Source: Deltaproteobacteria bacterium
GTDB lineage: Bacteria; Myxococcota_A; UBA796; SXON01
Direction: 5' to 3'
Assembly (NCBI GenBank): GCA_947484175.1
Contig: CANKOI010000004.1
Coordinates: forward strand, 28,107-92,106
Length of the DNA stretch: 64,000 nucleotides
Numbering within the stretch: position 1 is the first letter of the stretch; every line of letters starts with the position of its first letter. A program made the translations under genes and the position numbers. The notes under the pieces were generated by a model. The model searched no databases and was not told where the DNA came from. It saw nothing but the letters and a program-made list of their open reading frames with translations. This document shows, piece by piece, positions 27,401 through 34,506 of the stretch.

Positions 27401-27973
27401 ATCGCTCAGGAGGCCAGCGGCGAAGTGGCGCGCGCAGCGTGCGACGGCCGGATGGGGCCCGACGGCAAGGTGGTGGTGGTGGTGCTGCCGCGCCGCCGGG
27501 ACGGGGAGTCGCTCCCCGACGCGCTGCTCGGCACCGGTCTACGGGACCACGTCCAAGGCTACCTGAAGCGGCGCTGTCTGATCAACGTCACGCCCGTGGT
27601 GCGACTGGCCAGCTTCATGCCGATCGACATCAGCGTGACGTTGCGGCTGCGCCCCAACGCAAACCTGCTGGCGGTGCGCGAGGCGGCCCAGCGGTGGGTA
27701 GAAGCGTTCCTCGACCCCTATGTGGGCGGCTTCGACGGCAGCGGGTGGCCCTTCAAAGGCACCGTGTACAGTCAGGACTTCGCCAGGATGGTAGCTGACA
27801 TCCCCGACGTTCGGCACGTCATCGAAGTCCAACTCTTCGACGTGTCGGGGGAGAAGCGGCAACGGGGCGCCCCGGGTTGGGAGGAAGGCGAAGGGGTGCG
27901 CGAGATCGTGCTCACCGAGGCCGACCTGCTCAACGTGCGCCGCGTCCGGGTGAGAACCGAGGACGCCGAATGA
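24458..27973 (+). CDS. contractile injection system baseplate J-like protein
   Basis: 1171 aa. The N-terminus (LIPQYTPEWTNLSDADPGMT, then LVQLFAWMTEMVIFRLNQVPDKTY) is diagnostic of the 'putative baseplate assembly protein' family related to phage P2 gpJ. The C-terminal third has the J domain: LTFGNGIRGRMLPVG, VYRAVPGARGNVAAGDI, SVKAENLLPASGGRDAESID and SRDRAVTQTDFAIIA. It builds the wedge of the baseplate in extracellular contractile injection systems and related tail-like machines. It is followed with a 4-bp overlap by a gpI-like gene. Sheath, tube, spike and ATPase genes are not upstream, where speA lies. Confidence 0.88.
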   Translation: MPIRPPNLDDRRYEDLLREARALIPQYTPEWTNLSDADPGMTLVQLFAWMTEMVIFRLNQVPDKTYIHFLNFIGEERKPARPAAAPLTLTLRGEGGIDLPPYARCATRQREDSTAVDFVTVDGLSVHGATITRVMAVRGGQRPAVREIPYTYLRDNPSALLFGGGRGVDVFDLDPVDYGPEAYTPDQFLYVSHEDLRLMDIEADGERPLGRLRLRRGGTSGDNLSVAAFFQWEYPSAEGWLPVAMDLDPEESPGLPENTIVTALPGILPLDHFGNNAAFGLPEPVATAKWWLRGRLDFERWLAGRMLQDLEITWRDDRGGEERSINNWEVRATGRTLEFFLQDVPPIRGGWVLRFALVDRGVPSGRTSYLPRYRWYYRRGEGWEEVPKERVRTDGTVVLLTGPLTDMATDGYNLRAERIETVFLQGFIPELELDLTWVRPIELAMFCGDDPRRLEPLLVDEGPWSPFQLATMMPPTIGRKWYVGSDLFENRKQEPVVVELDVVFDMNGTAIPEPSELYLLQLTYRAEDNWRVVWSENKIFTSFTFADLDGTKELDKKARPVGPRTITVLLDPKTQLKGLARHDIDGRESTWLRFELVKSSLTGQDEKKEQHPIVPRILAVRLGVQNGVGAKSYDQPLPGPRMAQVDDRAENPRLTRAITRAVGRLGEFYPFFPFVELKDENQALYLQFSKPLPAGRRHVVHVRTRGESFLPEGVEVHWEMLEAQAFGRHVWRRLHGPGEGAARPYQLTRTGTLEFPLPDPPEAGPDGLWLRARFALPVGATLDILPQMAPITHVLLNTVEVVNLITVRTERFSGLGVPNQTVQLRNAPVFLHDLEHERSLFARPETFPDIVVYVEEPDGAVEPWSRVPDGALLTASKDDRIFVVDATEGTLTFGNGIRGRMLPVGSANVVVDVYRAVPGARGNVAAGDINVMEGYADSVKAENLLPASGGRDAESIDEIIRRAPSLLTSRDRAVTQTDFAIIAQEASGEVARAACDGRMGPDGKVVVVVLPRRRDGESLPDALLGTGLRDHVQGYLKRRCLINVTPVVRLASFMPIDISVTLRLRPNANLLAVREAAQRWVEAFLDPYVGGFDGSGWPFKGTVYSQDFARMVADIPDVRHVIEVQLFDVSGEKRQRGAPGWEEGEGVREIVLTEADLLNVRRVRVRTEDAE

Positions 27974-29058
27974 CCCTCGCGCTCGTGCGTCAGTCTGGCC
28001 CCCGCGGCAGCTCCGACTTCCGTTACCTCGAGGATGTCGTGCGGATCGGGTACCCCGTGCGCGAGGCCCAGACGTACCTGAACCGGCACCTCGGCAACCC
28101 GGTCGGGTATCGGCTCGTCGAAGCGTTGCGGGGCGAGCGGGTCGGCTGTGTGCGGTCCATCGAGGTGCAGACGGCAGCCGGCGGCGAGCCTCTCTTCGTG
28201 CGCTCCACACGGCGCCTTCCCGACGGTTCGCCCGCCAGCCACTACACGCCCGATGAGCTGGTGACGGTGAGCGCGGAGGTGGTGACGCCCGACGGTCGCC
28301 CGCCCGGCGGGCTGGGCGCGCGCGACCGGGTGGTGCTCCATGTGCCGGTGCGCGGGTACCTGCGCTTCCTGCCAGGGCTGTACCAAGGCGCCGTTCCTGC
28401 CCAACGCCGCGACATCGTGCGGGCGGACGAAGCCTCCGCGCGGAACTGGGGGGCCCCGGTGGCCGTGCACTCCACCGAGGTGCAGGCCTTCAACGCCGAG
28501 GCGCTCCGTCGGTTCCTCGCCATCTTCCAGCACGTGATGACGACCATCACCGACCGGATCGACGGCCTTCCGCAGCTCATCGACCCCATCGCCACCGATC
28601 CCCGCTTCTTGCCGTGGATCGCTAGCTGGGTGAGCTTTCCGCTCGACAGCTCCCTGCCGATCCACCAACAGCGGGAACTGGTACGGCGAGCGATCCGCCT
28701 GTACCGCACGCGCGGCACCGTGGCGGGCGTGGAGGAGATGATCCGGGTGCTCACGGCTGCGCCCGTCCGCGTGGCCGAGACCCGGCACCCCAATCCCTTC
28801 ACCCTTGGCCGCAGCACCCTCGCTGGGGGCCGAACCGTCGATGCCCGCTACCTGCGCGGGGAGCCCGCAGGGCACTTCGTAGCCGAACCCGGCCGGGCGG
28901 CCACGTCGTTCTTCGCCTTGGTGCTGGAGCCGGCCAACCAATTCAAGAAACGTTTCGGCGAGCGGGCGCCCGGCGTGCTCCGGCGCATCTCCCAGATCGT
29001 GTCCAGCGAAAAGCCCGGCCACGTGTCCTTCACCATCCTGTTTGACGAGGGTCGGTAG
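27970..29058 (+). CDS. phage tail protein I-like baseplate protein
   Basis: 362 aa, ATG overlapping the J-like stop by 4 bp. The middle contains the tail-protein-I signature YLRFLPGLYQ, followed by LRRFLAIFQHVMTTITDRID, LPWIASWVSFPLDSSLP and RAIRLYRTRGTVAGVEEMI, characteristic of the gpI domain found in contractile injection systems. GpI pairs with gpJ in the baseplate wedge. The N-terminal ~120 residues are specific to this subgroup. The next gene begins 2 bp later. Confidence 0.88.
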   Translation: MTLALVRQSGPRGSSDFRYLEDVVRIGYPVREAQTYLNRHLGNPVGYRLVEALRGERVGCVRSIEVQTAAGGEPLFVRSTRRLPDGSPASHYTPDELVTVSAEVVTPDGRPPGGLGARDRVVLHVPVRGYLRFLPGLYQGAVPAQRRDIVRADEASARNWGAPVAVHSTEVQAFNAEALRRFLAIFQHVMTTITDRIDGLPQLIDPIATDPRFLPWIASWVSFPLDSSLPIHQQRELVRRAIRLYRTRGTVAGVEEMIRVLTAAPVRVAETRHPNPFTLGRSTLAGGRTVDARYLRGEPAGHFVAEPGRAATSFFALVLEPANQFKKRFGERAPGVLRRISQIVSSEKPGHVSFTILFDEGR

Positions 29059-29060
29059 CC

Positions 29061-30002
29061 GTGCAGCCCAAGAACTTCTTCCAGCTCAGCCGCCTGCGCG
29101 CCTTCGAGGGCCTCTGCCTTACGGCCCGCGACCTCGAGGACGAACAATCCTACCACCGCCGCAACCTGCAGCGACACGTGCTCTACATGCACGGGCACGG
29201 CATCGTGCAGGGCCTCCAGGTGGAGATCGAACAGCGCAAGGACAAATACGTGGCCGTGATCCAGGGCGGCTACGGGGTGACCCGCATCGGTCAGGGCGTT
29301 CTGCTCGCGGACGCGGTGGCCGTTCCGCTGGAGGTGCCCCGTCAGGACGGCGAGTACATGCTGTGGCTCTTCCACGTTGAAGGCGCGGATGAGGCGGAGC
29401 TGCGGGCCATTTTCGACACGGCCGAGCAATCCGCGGCGAGGGTGAAAGAGTCCTGCGCGCCCCGCCTTCACGGAATCGACGAAGATCAGCCCGACGCGAT
29501 CGCGCTCACCCGCATCAACGTGCGCCTCGGTCGCATGGTGCAGGTCCTCTTGCCCGTGCCGCGCGCGGGGCGACAGGCCCGGGCGGCCGAGAGTTACCTC
29601 AAACCACGGGTTTCGGACTTCATCCGCCTGAACAAGAGCGTGGTGCAAAACCTCTTCCGTACCGCCCAGCTCTCAGAGCTCGACTTGGGCGCACTGGGGT
29701 TCTTCGGCTCCTTGGTGGCCAGCGAATTCCTGCTCATCGAAGAAGGTACCAGCGACCGCGTACTCTACCGCAGCGCGGGCTCCCTGATCGCCTACGCCCA
29801 CGACTTCTACAACCCGCTTCCCCGCTCGCTCGAACGGGTGGAAAAATTCAAGGAGTTCGTGCGCCGGGTGAACGCCGAGGTGCCCGGCGCCGATCAGGGC
29901 GACGAGATCTGGCTGCGCTGGTTCGACAAGTTTGAGCGCCTGCTGCAGCCGCTCACCAAGATCGCGGAAGAGCTCGAGAAGACGGTGGAAGCGCAACGAT
30001 AG
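29061..30002 (+). CDS. baseplate-locus protein of unknown function
   Basis: 313 aa from a GTG. The N-terminus has GLCLTARDLEDEQSYHRRNL and GHGIVQGLQV, a pattern I associate with proteins encoded next to gpJ/gpI genes in bacterial contractile systems; there is no defined biochemical role. The middle and C-terminus are helical with a coiled-coil-like tail (FDKFERLLQPLTKIAEELEK). No signal peptide. Most likely a structural or chaperone component of the same baseplate. Convergent with galU; 28 bp separate the stops. Confidence 0.6.
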   Translation: MQPKNFFQLSRLRAFEGLCLTARDLEDEQSYHRRNLQRHVLYMHGHGIVQGLQVEIEQRKDKYVAVIQGGYGVTRIGQGVLLADAVAVPLEVPRQDGEYMLWLFHVEGADEAELRAIFDTAEQSAARVKESCAPRLHGIDEDQPDAIALTRINVRLGRMVQVLLPVPRAGRQARAAESYLKPRVSDFIRLNKSVVQNLFRTAQLSELDLGALGFFGSLVASEFLLIEEGTSDRVLYRSAGSLIAYAHDFYNPLPRSLERVEKFKEFVRRVNAEVPGADQGDEIWLRWFDKFERLLQPLTKIAEELEKTVEAQR

Positions 30003-30030
30003 GGGCGCAAACCGCATCCTGCACCCGGTG

Positions 30031-30882
30031 CTACCCGTACCTGGCGCAGAGAGCCCGCGCCGCCGCGCCATATTCGGGATGCCGCGTGCTGTAGTGGAGT
30101 TGGGCTTCGAGGAGCCCGACAGGGTTGCCCGTGTCGAAGTGCGCACCCGAAAAGACGTGACCGTGCGCGAGCGGAAGGCGAGCCAAGGCGTCGGTGAGCT
30201 GGATTTCTCCCCCTGCACCGGGCGGCGTGGTGCGGAGGAGCTCGAAGATCGTTGGCGGGAGCACATAGCGGCCCACGATCGACAAGGTGCTGGGCGCATC
30301 GGCGGGCGCCGGCTTCTCAACCATTCGTTCGATGCGCATGCGGTCGGGGCGCACCATCGGTCCCGCACAGATGCCGTACCGGTTGGTGCGCTCCCGGGGC
30401 ACGTTCTTCAGCGCCACCACCGCCCCGCCCTCTTCCGCGTGGACCCGCAGCAGCTGACCCACCACCGGCTCCTCCGCATCGACGATGTCGTCGGCGAGGA
30501 TCACCACGAAATCCTCGTCACCCACGGCGTGCTCCGCACACAGCACCGCATGCCCGAGACCCCGCATGTGGTCCTGCCGCACGCAGACCACCCTCGCGAG
30601 CGACGCGACCCTACGCACTTCGCCCAGCAACGCCAGCTTGCCGGCCGCTTCAAGCGTGGCCTCCAACGCTGGAGCACGATCGAAGTAGTCCTCCACGGCA
30701 CCCTTGCCGCGAGAGGTGACCAAGACAACGTCGGTGATGCCCGCCGCCACCGCCTCGGCGATCACGTACTCCAAGCAGGGCCGGTCCACGATCGGCAACA
30801 ACTCCTTCGGCACCGCCTTGGTGAGCGGCAGAAAGCGCGTGCCCAGACCTGCCACCGGCAGCACCGCCCGGGTGACAGGCAC
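30031..30882 (-). CDS. galU: UTP-glucose-1-phosphate uridylyltransferase
   Basis: 283 aa. The nucleotidyltransferase signature GLGTRFLPLTKAVPKELLPI and VDRPCLEYVIAEA lies at the N-terminus. Later blocks include ILADDIVD with the metal Asp pair, VEKPAP, VGRYVLPPTIF and GAHFDTGNP. It makes UDP-glucose from UTP and glucose-1-phosphate for surface polysaccharides. It follows the DksA/TraR-like gene by 3 bp, so the two are one operon. Confidence 0.95.
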   Translation of the reverse strand: MPVTRAVLPVAGLGTRFLPLTKAVPKELLPIVDRPCLEYVIAEAVAAGITDVVLVTSRGKGAVEDYFDRAPALEATLEAAGKLALLGEVRRVASLARVVCVRQDHMRGLGHAVLCAEHAVGDEDFVVILADDIVDAEEPVVGQLLRVHAEEGGAVVALKNVPRERTNRYGICAGPMVRPDRMRIERMVEKPAPADAPSTLSIVGRYVLPPTIFELLRTTPPGAGGEIQLTDALARLPLAHGHVFSGAHFDTGNPVGLLEAQLHYSTRHPEYGAAARALCARYG

Positions 30883-30885
30883 CGG

Positions 30886-31251
30886 CTACATGTCCCGAGT
30901 GGAACGCTCGAGCTGCTCGAGTTCGGTCTTGCAGTCGATGCAGTGCGTGGCCACCGGACGGGCCATCAGGCGTTTCTCAGCGATCTCGTTGCCACAGCTC
31001 AGACAGGTGCCGTAGTCGCCCACGTCGAGCCGCACGATGGCTTCTTTGATCTTGTGGATGAGCACCCGCTCCCGATCGCGGATGCGCAGCTGGAAGTCGC
31101 GATTCGACTCCATCGAGGCGAGATCGATCGCGTCGGCGAGGTTTTCCTTTTCGACGGTAAGGTCGCCCAGCGTGGCGCCGGCCTCACTCAGCAGCGCCCG
31201 CAGGCGCTCGTTGAGGAGATTGCGGAAGAACTCGAGACGATCCGGCTCCAT
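30886..31251 (-). CDS. DksA/TraR family zinc-finger protein
   Basis: 121 aa. A helical hairpin region (residues ~5-78) is followed by a four-Cys zinc finger, CLSC (Cys83, Cys86) and CIDC (Cys104, Cys107), as in DksA/TraR proteins that enter the RNA polymerase secondary channel. The tip acidic pair of true DksA (DxxDxA) is suggested by LADAIDLASME near residues 38-48. It may be a DksA paralogue controlling transcription in the stringent response. Heads an operon with galU and is divergent from the outer membrane protein gene, 81 bp apart. Confidence 0.85.
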   Translation of the reverse strand: MEPDRLEFFRNLLNERLRALLSEAGATLGDLTVEKENLADAIDLASMESNRDFQLRIRDRERVLIHKIKEAIVRLDVGDYGTCLSCGNEIAEKRLMARPVATHCIDCKTELEQLERSTRDM

Positions 31252-31332
31252 GACGACTCCAGTGACACCGTGAACAACCGTTGCAGCCCGGGAGGTTGCC
31301 CGCGGATCACAAGTTCTTTACTACTGCCCGCC

Positions 31333-32226
31333 ATGCCACTCCGCAAGCTCCAGCCGCTCCTGATCGGTGCTTTGTTCGTCGCCGTCGTGTCGCCGGCCCA
31401 CGCCGACGAACGGAGTGGAGCGCGTTCGGCCGGTCGCGGAGGCGTGGGACTGGCGAACGGCAGCGACGTCGGGGACATCGCTCGCAATGTGGCTGCTGTC
31501 TCGCTGAGCGAACGCTACGATCTCGTGGCGGGGGGAGTTGCCGGGCCCGACGACACCTGGCTCGGGAGAATTTCGGCCGCCGACTCGCGCACCAGCGCCG
31601 TGACCCTCGGCGCTTCGTACAGCTACCGGGTGGACAACGTGGCGGCGCCTTTGAGCGCGCTGCCGGGTTGGGTGCTGGCCGACGACGAACTCACCAACAC
31701 CACCTCGCACCAGGGCGTGGCCGTCAGCATGGCCTACCCCTTCCTCGGCCGAAAGATGTCGGTGGCGGCCACCGGGCGCTACGACTGGCGCGACTCCGAG
31801 CAGGAGGGCGAGTCCGACGGATTCAATTTCGGGATCAGCGGCGCCGCCAAACCTTGGGAGCCCGTGACGGTGGCGGTGAGCGTGAACAATGCGCTCGACC
31901 TCGGCTACCCGGACACGGAGCGCACCGTGGACGTCGGCGCGAGGTGGGAGCCCGGCCCCTACCTCGGCCTCGAAGTCGAGCTCCGCACCGAGTGGATGGG
32001 CGACCCCTTCGAAGAGTCGCTGGCGGAGCACGCCGGCGCCGACGTGGGACTCACCGAGTGGCTCAGGCTGAGCGGGGGATGGCAACACGAGGACGGCCTG
32101 CATGTCGTGGGAGGCGGACTGAGCCTGATGAGCGATAAGGCCGACCTCGACTACTCGATCCAAGGGGAGCTCGACAGCGAGCCCACCCGGCTTTGGCACT
32201 CGTTGGATCTGCGGGTTCACTTCTAG
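31333..32226 (+). CDS. outer membrane beta-barrel-like protein
   Basis: 297 aa from ATG 31333. Signal peptide with typical cleavage (VSPAHA/DE). The mature chain consists of alternating hydrophobic/polar strands (VAVSMAYPFLGRKMSVAATG, LGLEVELRTEWMGD) and ends with Phe in LDLRVHF, the C-terminal signal for BAM-mediated insertion. Gly-rich early part (GRGGVGLANGSDVGDIARN). It resembles short FadL/OmpP1-like or uncharacterised myxobacterial barrels; no transport specificity can be assigned. Convergent with the M50 gene, with 6 bp between stops. Confidence 0.7.
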   Translation: MPLRKLQPLLIGALFVAVVSPAHADERSGARSAGRGGVGLANGSDVGDIARNVAAVSLSERYDLVAGGVAGPDDTWLGRISAADSRTSAVTLGASYSYRVDNVAAPLSALPGWVLADDELTNTTSHQGVAVSMAYPFLGRKMSVAATGRYDWRDSEQEGESDGFNFGISGAAKPWEPVTVAVSVNNALDLGYPDTERTVDVGARWEPGPYLGLEVELRTEWMGDPFEESLAEHAGADVGLTEWLRLSGGWQHEDGLHVVGGGLSLMSDKADLDYSIQGELDSEPTRLWHSLDLRVHF

Positions 32227-32232
32227 GCCGCC

Positions 32233-33279
32233 TCACGAACGAAGAAAGAAGATCACCGCCGGCGCCAGCACCGTGAACACGCAGCCGAGCAGGTAGACCA
32301 GGTGAACGGGACGGACAGCTCCGGTCCGGAGCGCTGTCCACGTCGCAGCACGCGGGTGAGGGGTGCGGGTGAGGTCGCCCAGCGCGCGCGCGCCGTCATT
32401 GTCGAACAGGAAGGGCCACCCCGTGAACCAGGCCACGCCGATGCCAACGTGCACGAAGGCGCGGGGCAGGGCCACGCTCTCGGCGGACACCGCAGACGCT
32501 ACCACCGCCGCTACGGCCGCCACGAGCAGGCTCACGGCTGGGCCGGCGAGGGCCACGGCGGCGTGCTGGGCACGCGACCCCAAGTACATGTCGGTGGTGT
32601 CGACATACACCCCACGCAGCCCTACCGCCACGCCGCGCACCTTGCGGCCGAAACCGACGACCGCCACGGCATGCCCCAGCTCATGCAAGACGAGGTGGAC
32701 CACGAAGGCGAGGGCGAGGAGCGGCAGCCGGGTAGCGAGCGGCGTGGCATCCACGCGCTGGTCGGCCACTATCGCGTACGCCCCCATCCCCAAGATGCCG
32801 AGGGGCACCGGCGACTGGTACCAGCTCACAAAGGGGGACAACCCCTTCCAGACGAACGCGGCCACCGCATGCGCGCCCGTCCAAGTGAGCTCCCGCCTCA
32901 GCCACGCCACGTGCGCGAAACGGCGCCGCAGGAAGCCTGCAGGCTCCACCTCCACCAGCCCCGCCTCGCGGAGCGCCTGAATGAAGCCCGAAACCCGAGA
33001 AACCGGCAAGGAGCCAAAGGTGACGAAGTAGGAAGTGGCGATCTCCGCCACCGTCGCGCGCCCGTCGATCAGGCCCCAGAGGTGCATCTCCTCGGCCCCG
33101 AGCCGCAGGTACACCTTGCCATCGGCGCTGGTGAGCACCCAAGCGCCGTCCACCTCCGTCAGCGACGCGGGCGCCGGCCGAGGCCGCATCTGCAGCCACG
33201 TTTCGCCCGAGTCCAAGCGGCGGACCTCAAAACGGCCGTCCGCGCCGCGCACGACCAATTCGAGAGGTCCCGGCGGCAC
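32233..33279 (-). CDS. PqqD-like/M50 membrane metallopeptidase
   Basis: 348 aa from GTG 33279. Residues ~55-112 look like a PqqD-type winged helix (MHLWGLIDGRATVAEIATSY, then VSGFIQALREAGLVEVE), the fold that binds leader peptides of ribosomally made natural products. Residues ~130-345 form a polytopic M50 site-2-protease-like domain with HELGH (His199, Glu200, His203) inside a helix and LFDNDG (291-296) as the second zinc motif. It could cleave or export a peptide recognised through its own leader-binding domain. It follows the 77-aa leader-like gene by 3 bp, which makes that peptide the obvious substrate candidate. Confidence 0.8.
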   Translation of the reverse strand: MPPGPLELVVRGADGRFEVRRLDSGETWLQMRPRPAPASLTEVDGAWVLTSADGKVYLRLGAEEMHLWGLIDGRATVAEIATSYFVTFGSLPVSRVSGFIQALREAGLVEVEPAGFLRRRFAHVAWLRRELTWTGAHAVAAFVWKGLSPFVSWYQSPVPLGILGMGAYAIVADQRVDATPLATRLPLLALAFVVHLVLHELGHAVAVVGFGRKVRGVAVGLRGVYVDTTDMYLGSRAQHAAVALAGPAVSLLVAAVAAVVASAVSAESVALPRAFVHVGIGVAWFTGWPFLFDNDGARALGDLTRTPHPRAATWTALRTGAVRPVHLVYLLGCVFTVLAPAVIFFLRS

Positions 33280-33282
33280 GAA

Positions 33283-33516
33283 TCAGGCCAAGTACTCGCC
33301 GCGAGCAAGAAACTCCGCGTTGAACGCCGCCGAGAACGAGCGAACGCGCTCGGGATCGCCGGTGGCCGACTCGATCGCGGCAACAGTCTCCTCGTCGAGC
33401 TCGTAGCCCTCGGCGAGCAGCGTGCCGCGCACATCGGCCACAAGCGCCGAGCGGAATTCCGCGTCGATAAGCGCGCGGCCAACGATGGTCTGGAGAACAG
33501 AAGGGACAGCGGACAT
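33283..33516 (-). CDS. 77-aa Os1348/NHLP leader-like peptide
   Basis: Start at ATG 33516 with GGAG upstream; an 11-residue in-frame extension is possible but lacks support. The first ~48 residues (LQTIVGRALIDAEFRSALVA, then LLAEGYELDEE) match the pattern of the Os1348 family of the NHLP (nitrile-hydratase/Nif11-like leader) clan: VxGRAxxDxEFRxxLxxD...GYxLxEEE. Such sequences serve as leader peptides of RiPP precursors. The tail (about residues 49-77) has no Cys, no Gly-Gly cleavage site and few Ser/Thr, so any core peptide is unusual. It could instead be a stand-alone regulatory protein. Co-transcribed with the isoprenoid-fold enzyme (75-bp gap upstream) and the M50 peptidase. Confidence 0.7.
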   Translation of the reverse strand: MSAVPSVLQTIVGRALIDAEFRSALVADVRGTLLAEGYELDEETVAAIESATGDPERVRSFSAAFNAEFLARGEYLA

Positions 33517-33591
33517 CAGCACTCCGGGTTCACAAGGAAGGATCGGCACCCACTATCCCGAGCATAAGGGCTGCGGCCGTCAATTCGCGGA

Positions 33592-34497
33592 TCAGGACGC
33601 AGTGACCGCCGCCAGACGCACCAGCGACACCCGAATCGTCAGGGCTCGGAGTCGGGCCCCGCGCTCCTCAAGGAAGCGGTCGAACTCACGGAGGCGCAGC
33701 TCGGCTGCAGGTGCGCGACAGTCTTCGAGCGCGCGCTCCGCCTCCGCCAGCATGGTTTCGAGGAGTGGGGAAAAGAGCAGCGCCCGCCGCACCTCCCCCG
33801 CTAGGCCCGAAGGCCCGGCCAGAGCTCGCGCGGCAGAAAGCAGGTAGGTGTTGGCGCCGCTGGACAGGTCACGTTCCCACCCGAGTACGTCGTTGACGCA
33901 ACCGTAGGAGCGAGCCAGACCGTGCACCAGCGGCCGCACCGCGGCGGCTCCCGTCCAATCCCCGGAGGCCGACATCACCGCGTAGAGCGGGAGCTCCGCC
34001 AGCGCACACTTCCTCGCATGAGCTTCGAAGTCCGCCGCGCTGTATCCGTCCGTGCGAAGCAACTGCCGTCGTTCGGCCTCTGTCTGTTCCGAGAACTCCA
34101 CCCAAGCCCGGCGCGCCTCCTGCGCGAAGCGTCCTTCGGTGTGGCGGTGCCAGAGCGCCATGGCATCCCACAACAGGGCGTTGCCCACTAGGAGCATCGG
34201 CGGGTTTCCGCGTGTTCCGGGCTCGTCGATCACGTTGTCCTGAATGCGCACGTACGCGTACGCCAGCGCAGTGGCATCCAACACATCGGCCATCACCTCC
34301 GGGGCGACCGGCTGCGGCATCCACAACGGGAGGTGGAGGAGCGGCGCCGCGTCGGCCTGGGTGAAGTACCCGGGACCGGCCCAGGTGAGGAACGCCGCGC
34401 CCTGCTCGCGGAGATGCGGAGGCAGGGAGGCAACCCTCGTCTCTAGGCGACTGAACACCGCTTGCAACGCCGGCCCGTTCTCCTCGTACGTCTTCAC
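33592..34497 (-). CDS. class I isoprenoid-synthase-fold enzyme
   Basis: 301 aa from GTG 34497, all-helical. An Asp-rich motif QDNVIDE (Asp87, Asp91, Glu92) and a distal NDVLGWERDLSSGAN segment (Asn202, Asp203, Glu208, Asp210) sit at the spacing of the two metal-binding helices of class I terpene/polyprenyl synthases. They resemble the DDxxD and NSE/NDxxxxxE patterns. The family is annotated in myxobacteria only as 'class 1 isoprenoid biosynthesis enzyme'. It may condense, cyclise or transfer a prenyl diphosphate. No other isoprenoid genes are adjacent; it lies between a cyclase and a leader-like peptide, hinting at prenyl modification of a peptide, but that is inference. Confidence 0.65.
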   Translation of the reverse strand: MKTYEENGPALQAVFSRLETRVASLPPHLREQGAAFLTWAGPGYFTQADAAPLLHLPLWMPQPVAPEVMADVLDATALAYAYVRIQDNVIDEPGTRGNPPMLLVGNALLWDAMALWHRHTEGRFAQEARRAWVEFSEQTEAERRQLLRTDGYSAADFEAHARKCALAELPLYAVMSASGDWTGAAAVRPLVHGLARSYGCVNDVLGWERDLSSGANTYLLSAARALAGPSGLAGEVRRALLFSPLLETMLAEAERALEDCRAPAAELRLREFDRFLEERGARLRALTIRVSLVRLAAVTAS

Positions 34498-34506
34498 GGT
34501 GTCCCG

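Noticed and set aside
24458..30002. Integrated prophage
   Set aside because: No integrase, terminase, capsid, holin or attachment repeats around the baseplate genes; proteins fit contractile injection systems.
33517..33549. 11-residue N-terminal extension of the leader-like peptide
   Set aside because: The ATG at 33516 has a good GGAG and begins where the leader homology starts; the extension contains Cys/Pro residues unlike the family.
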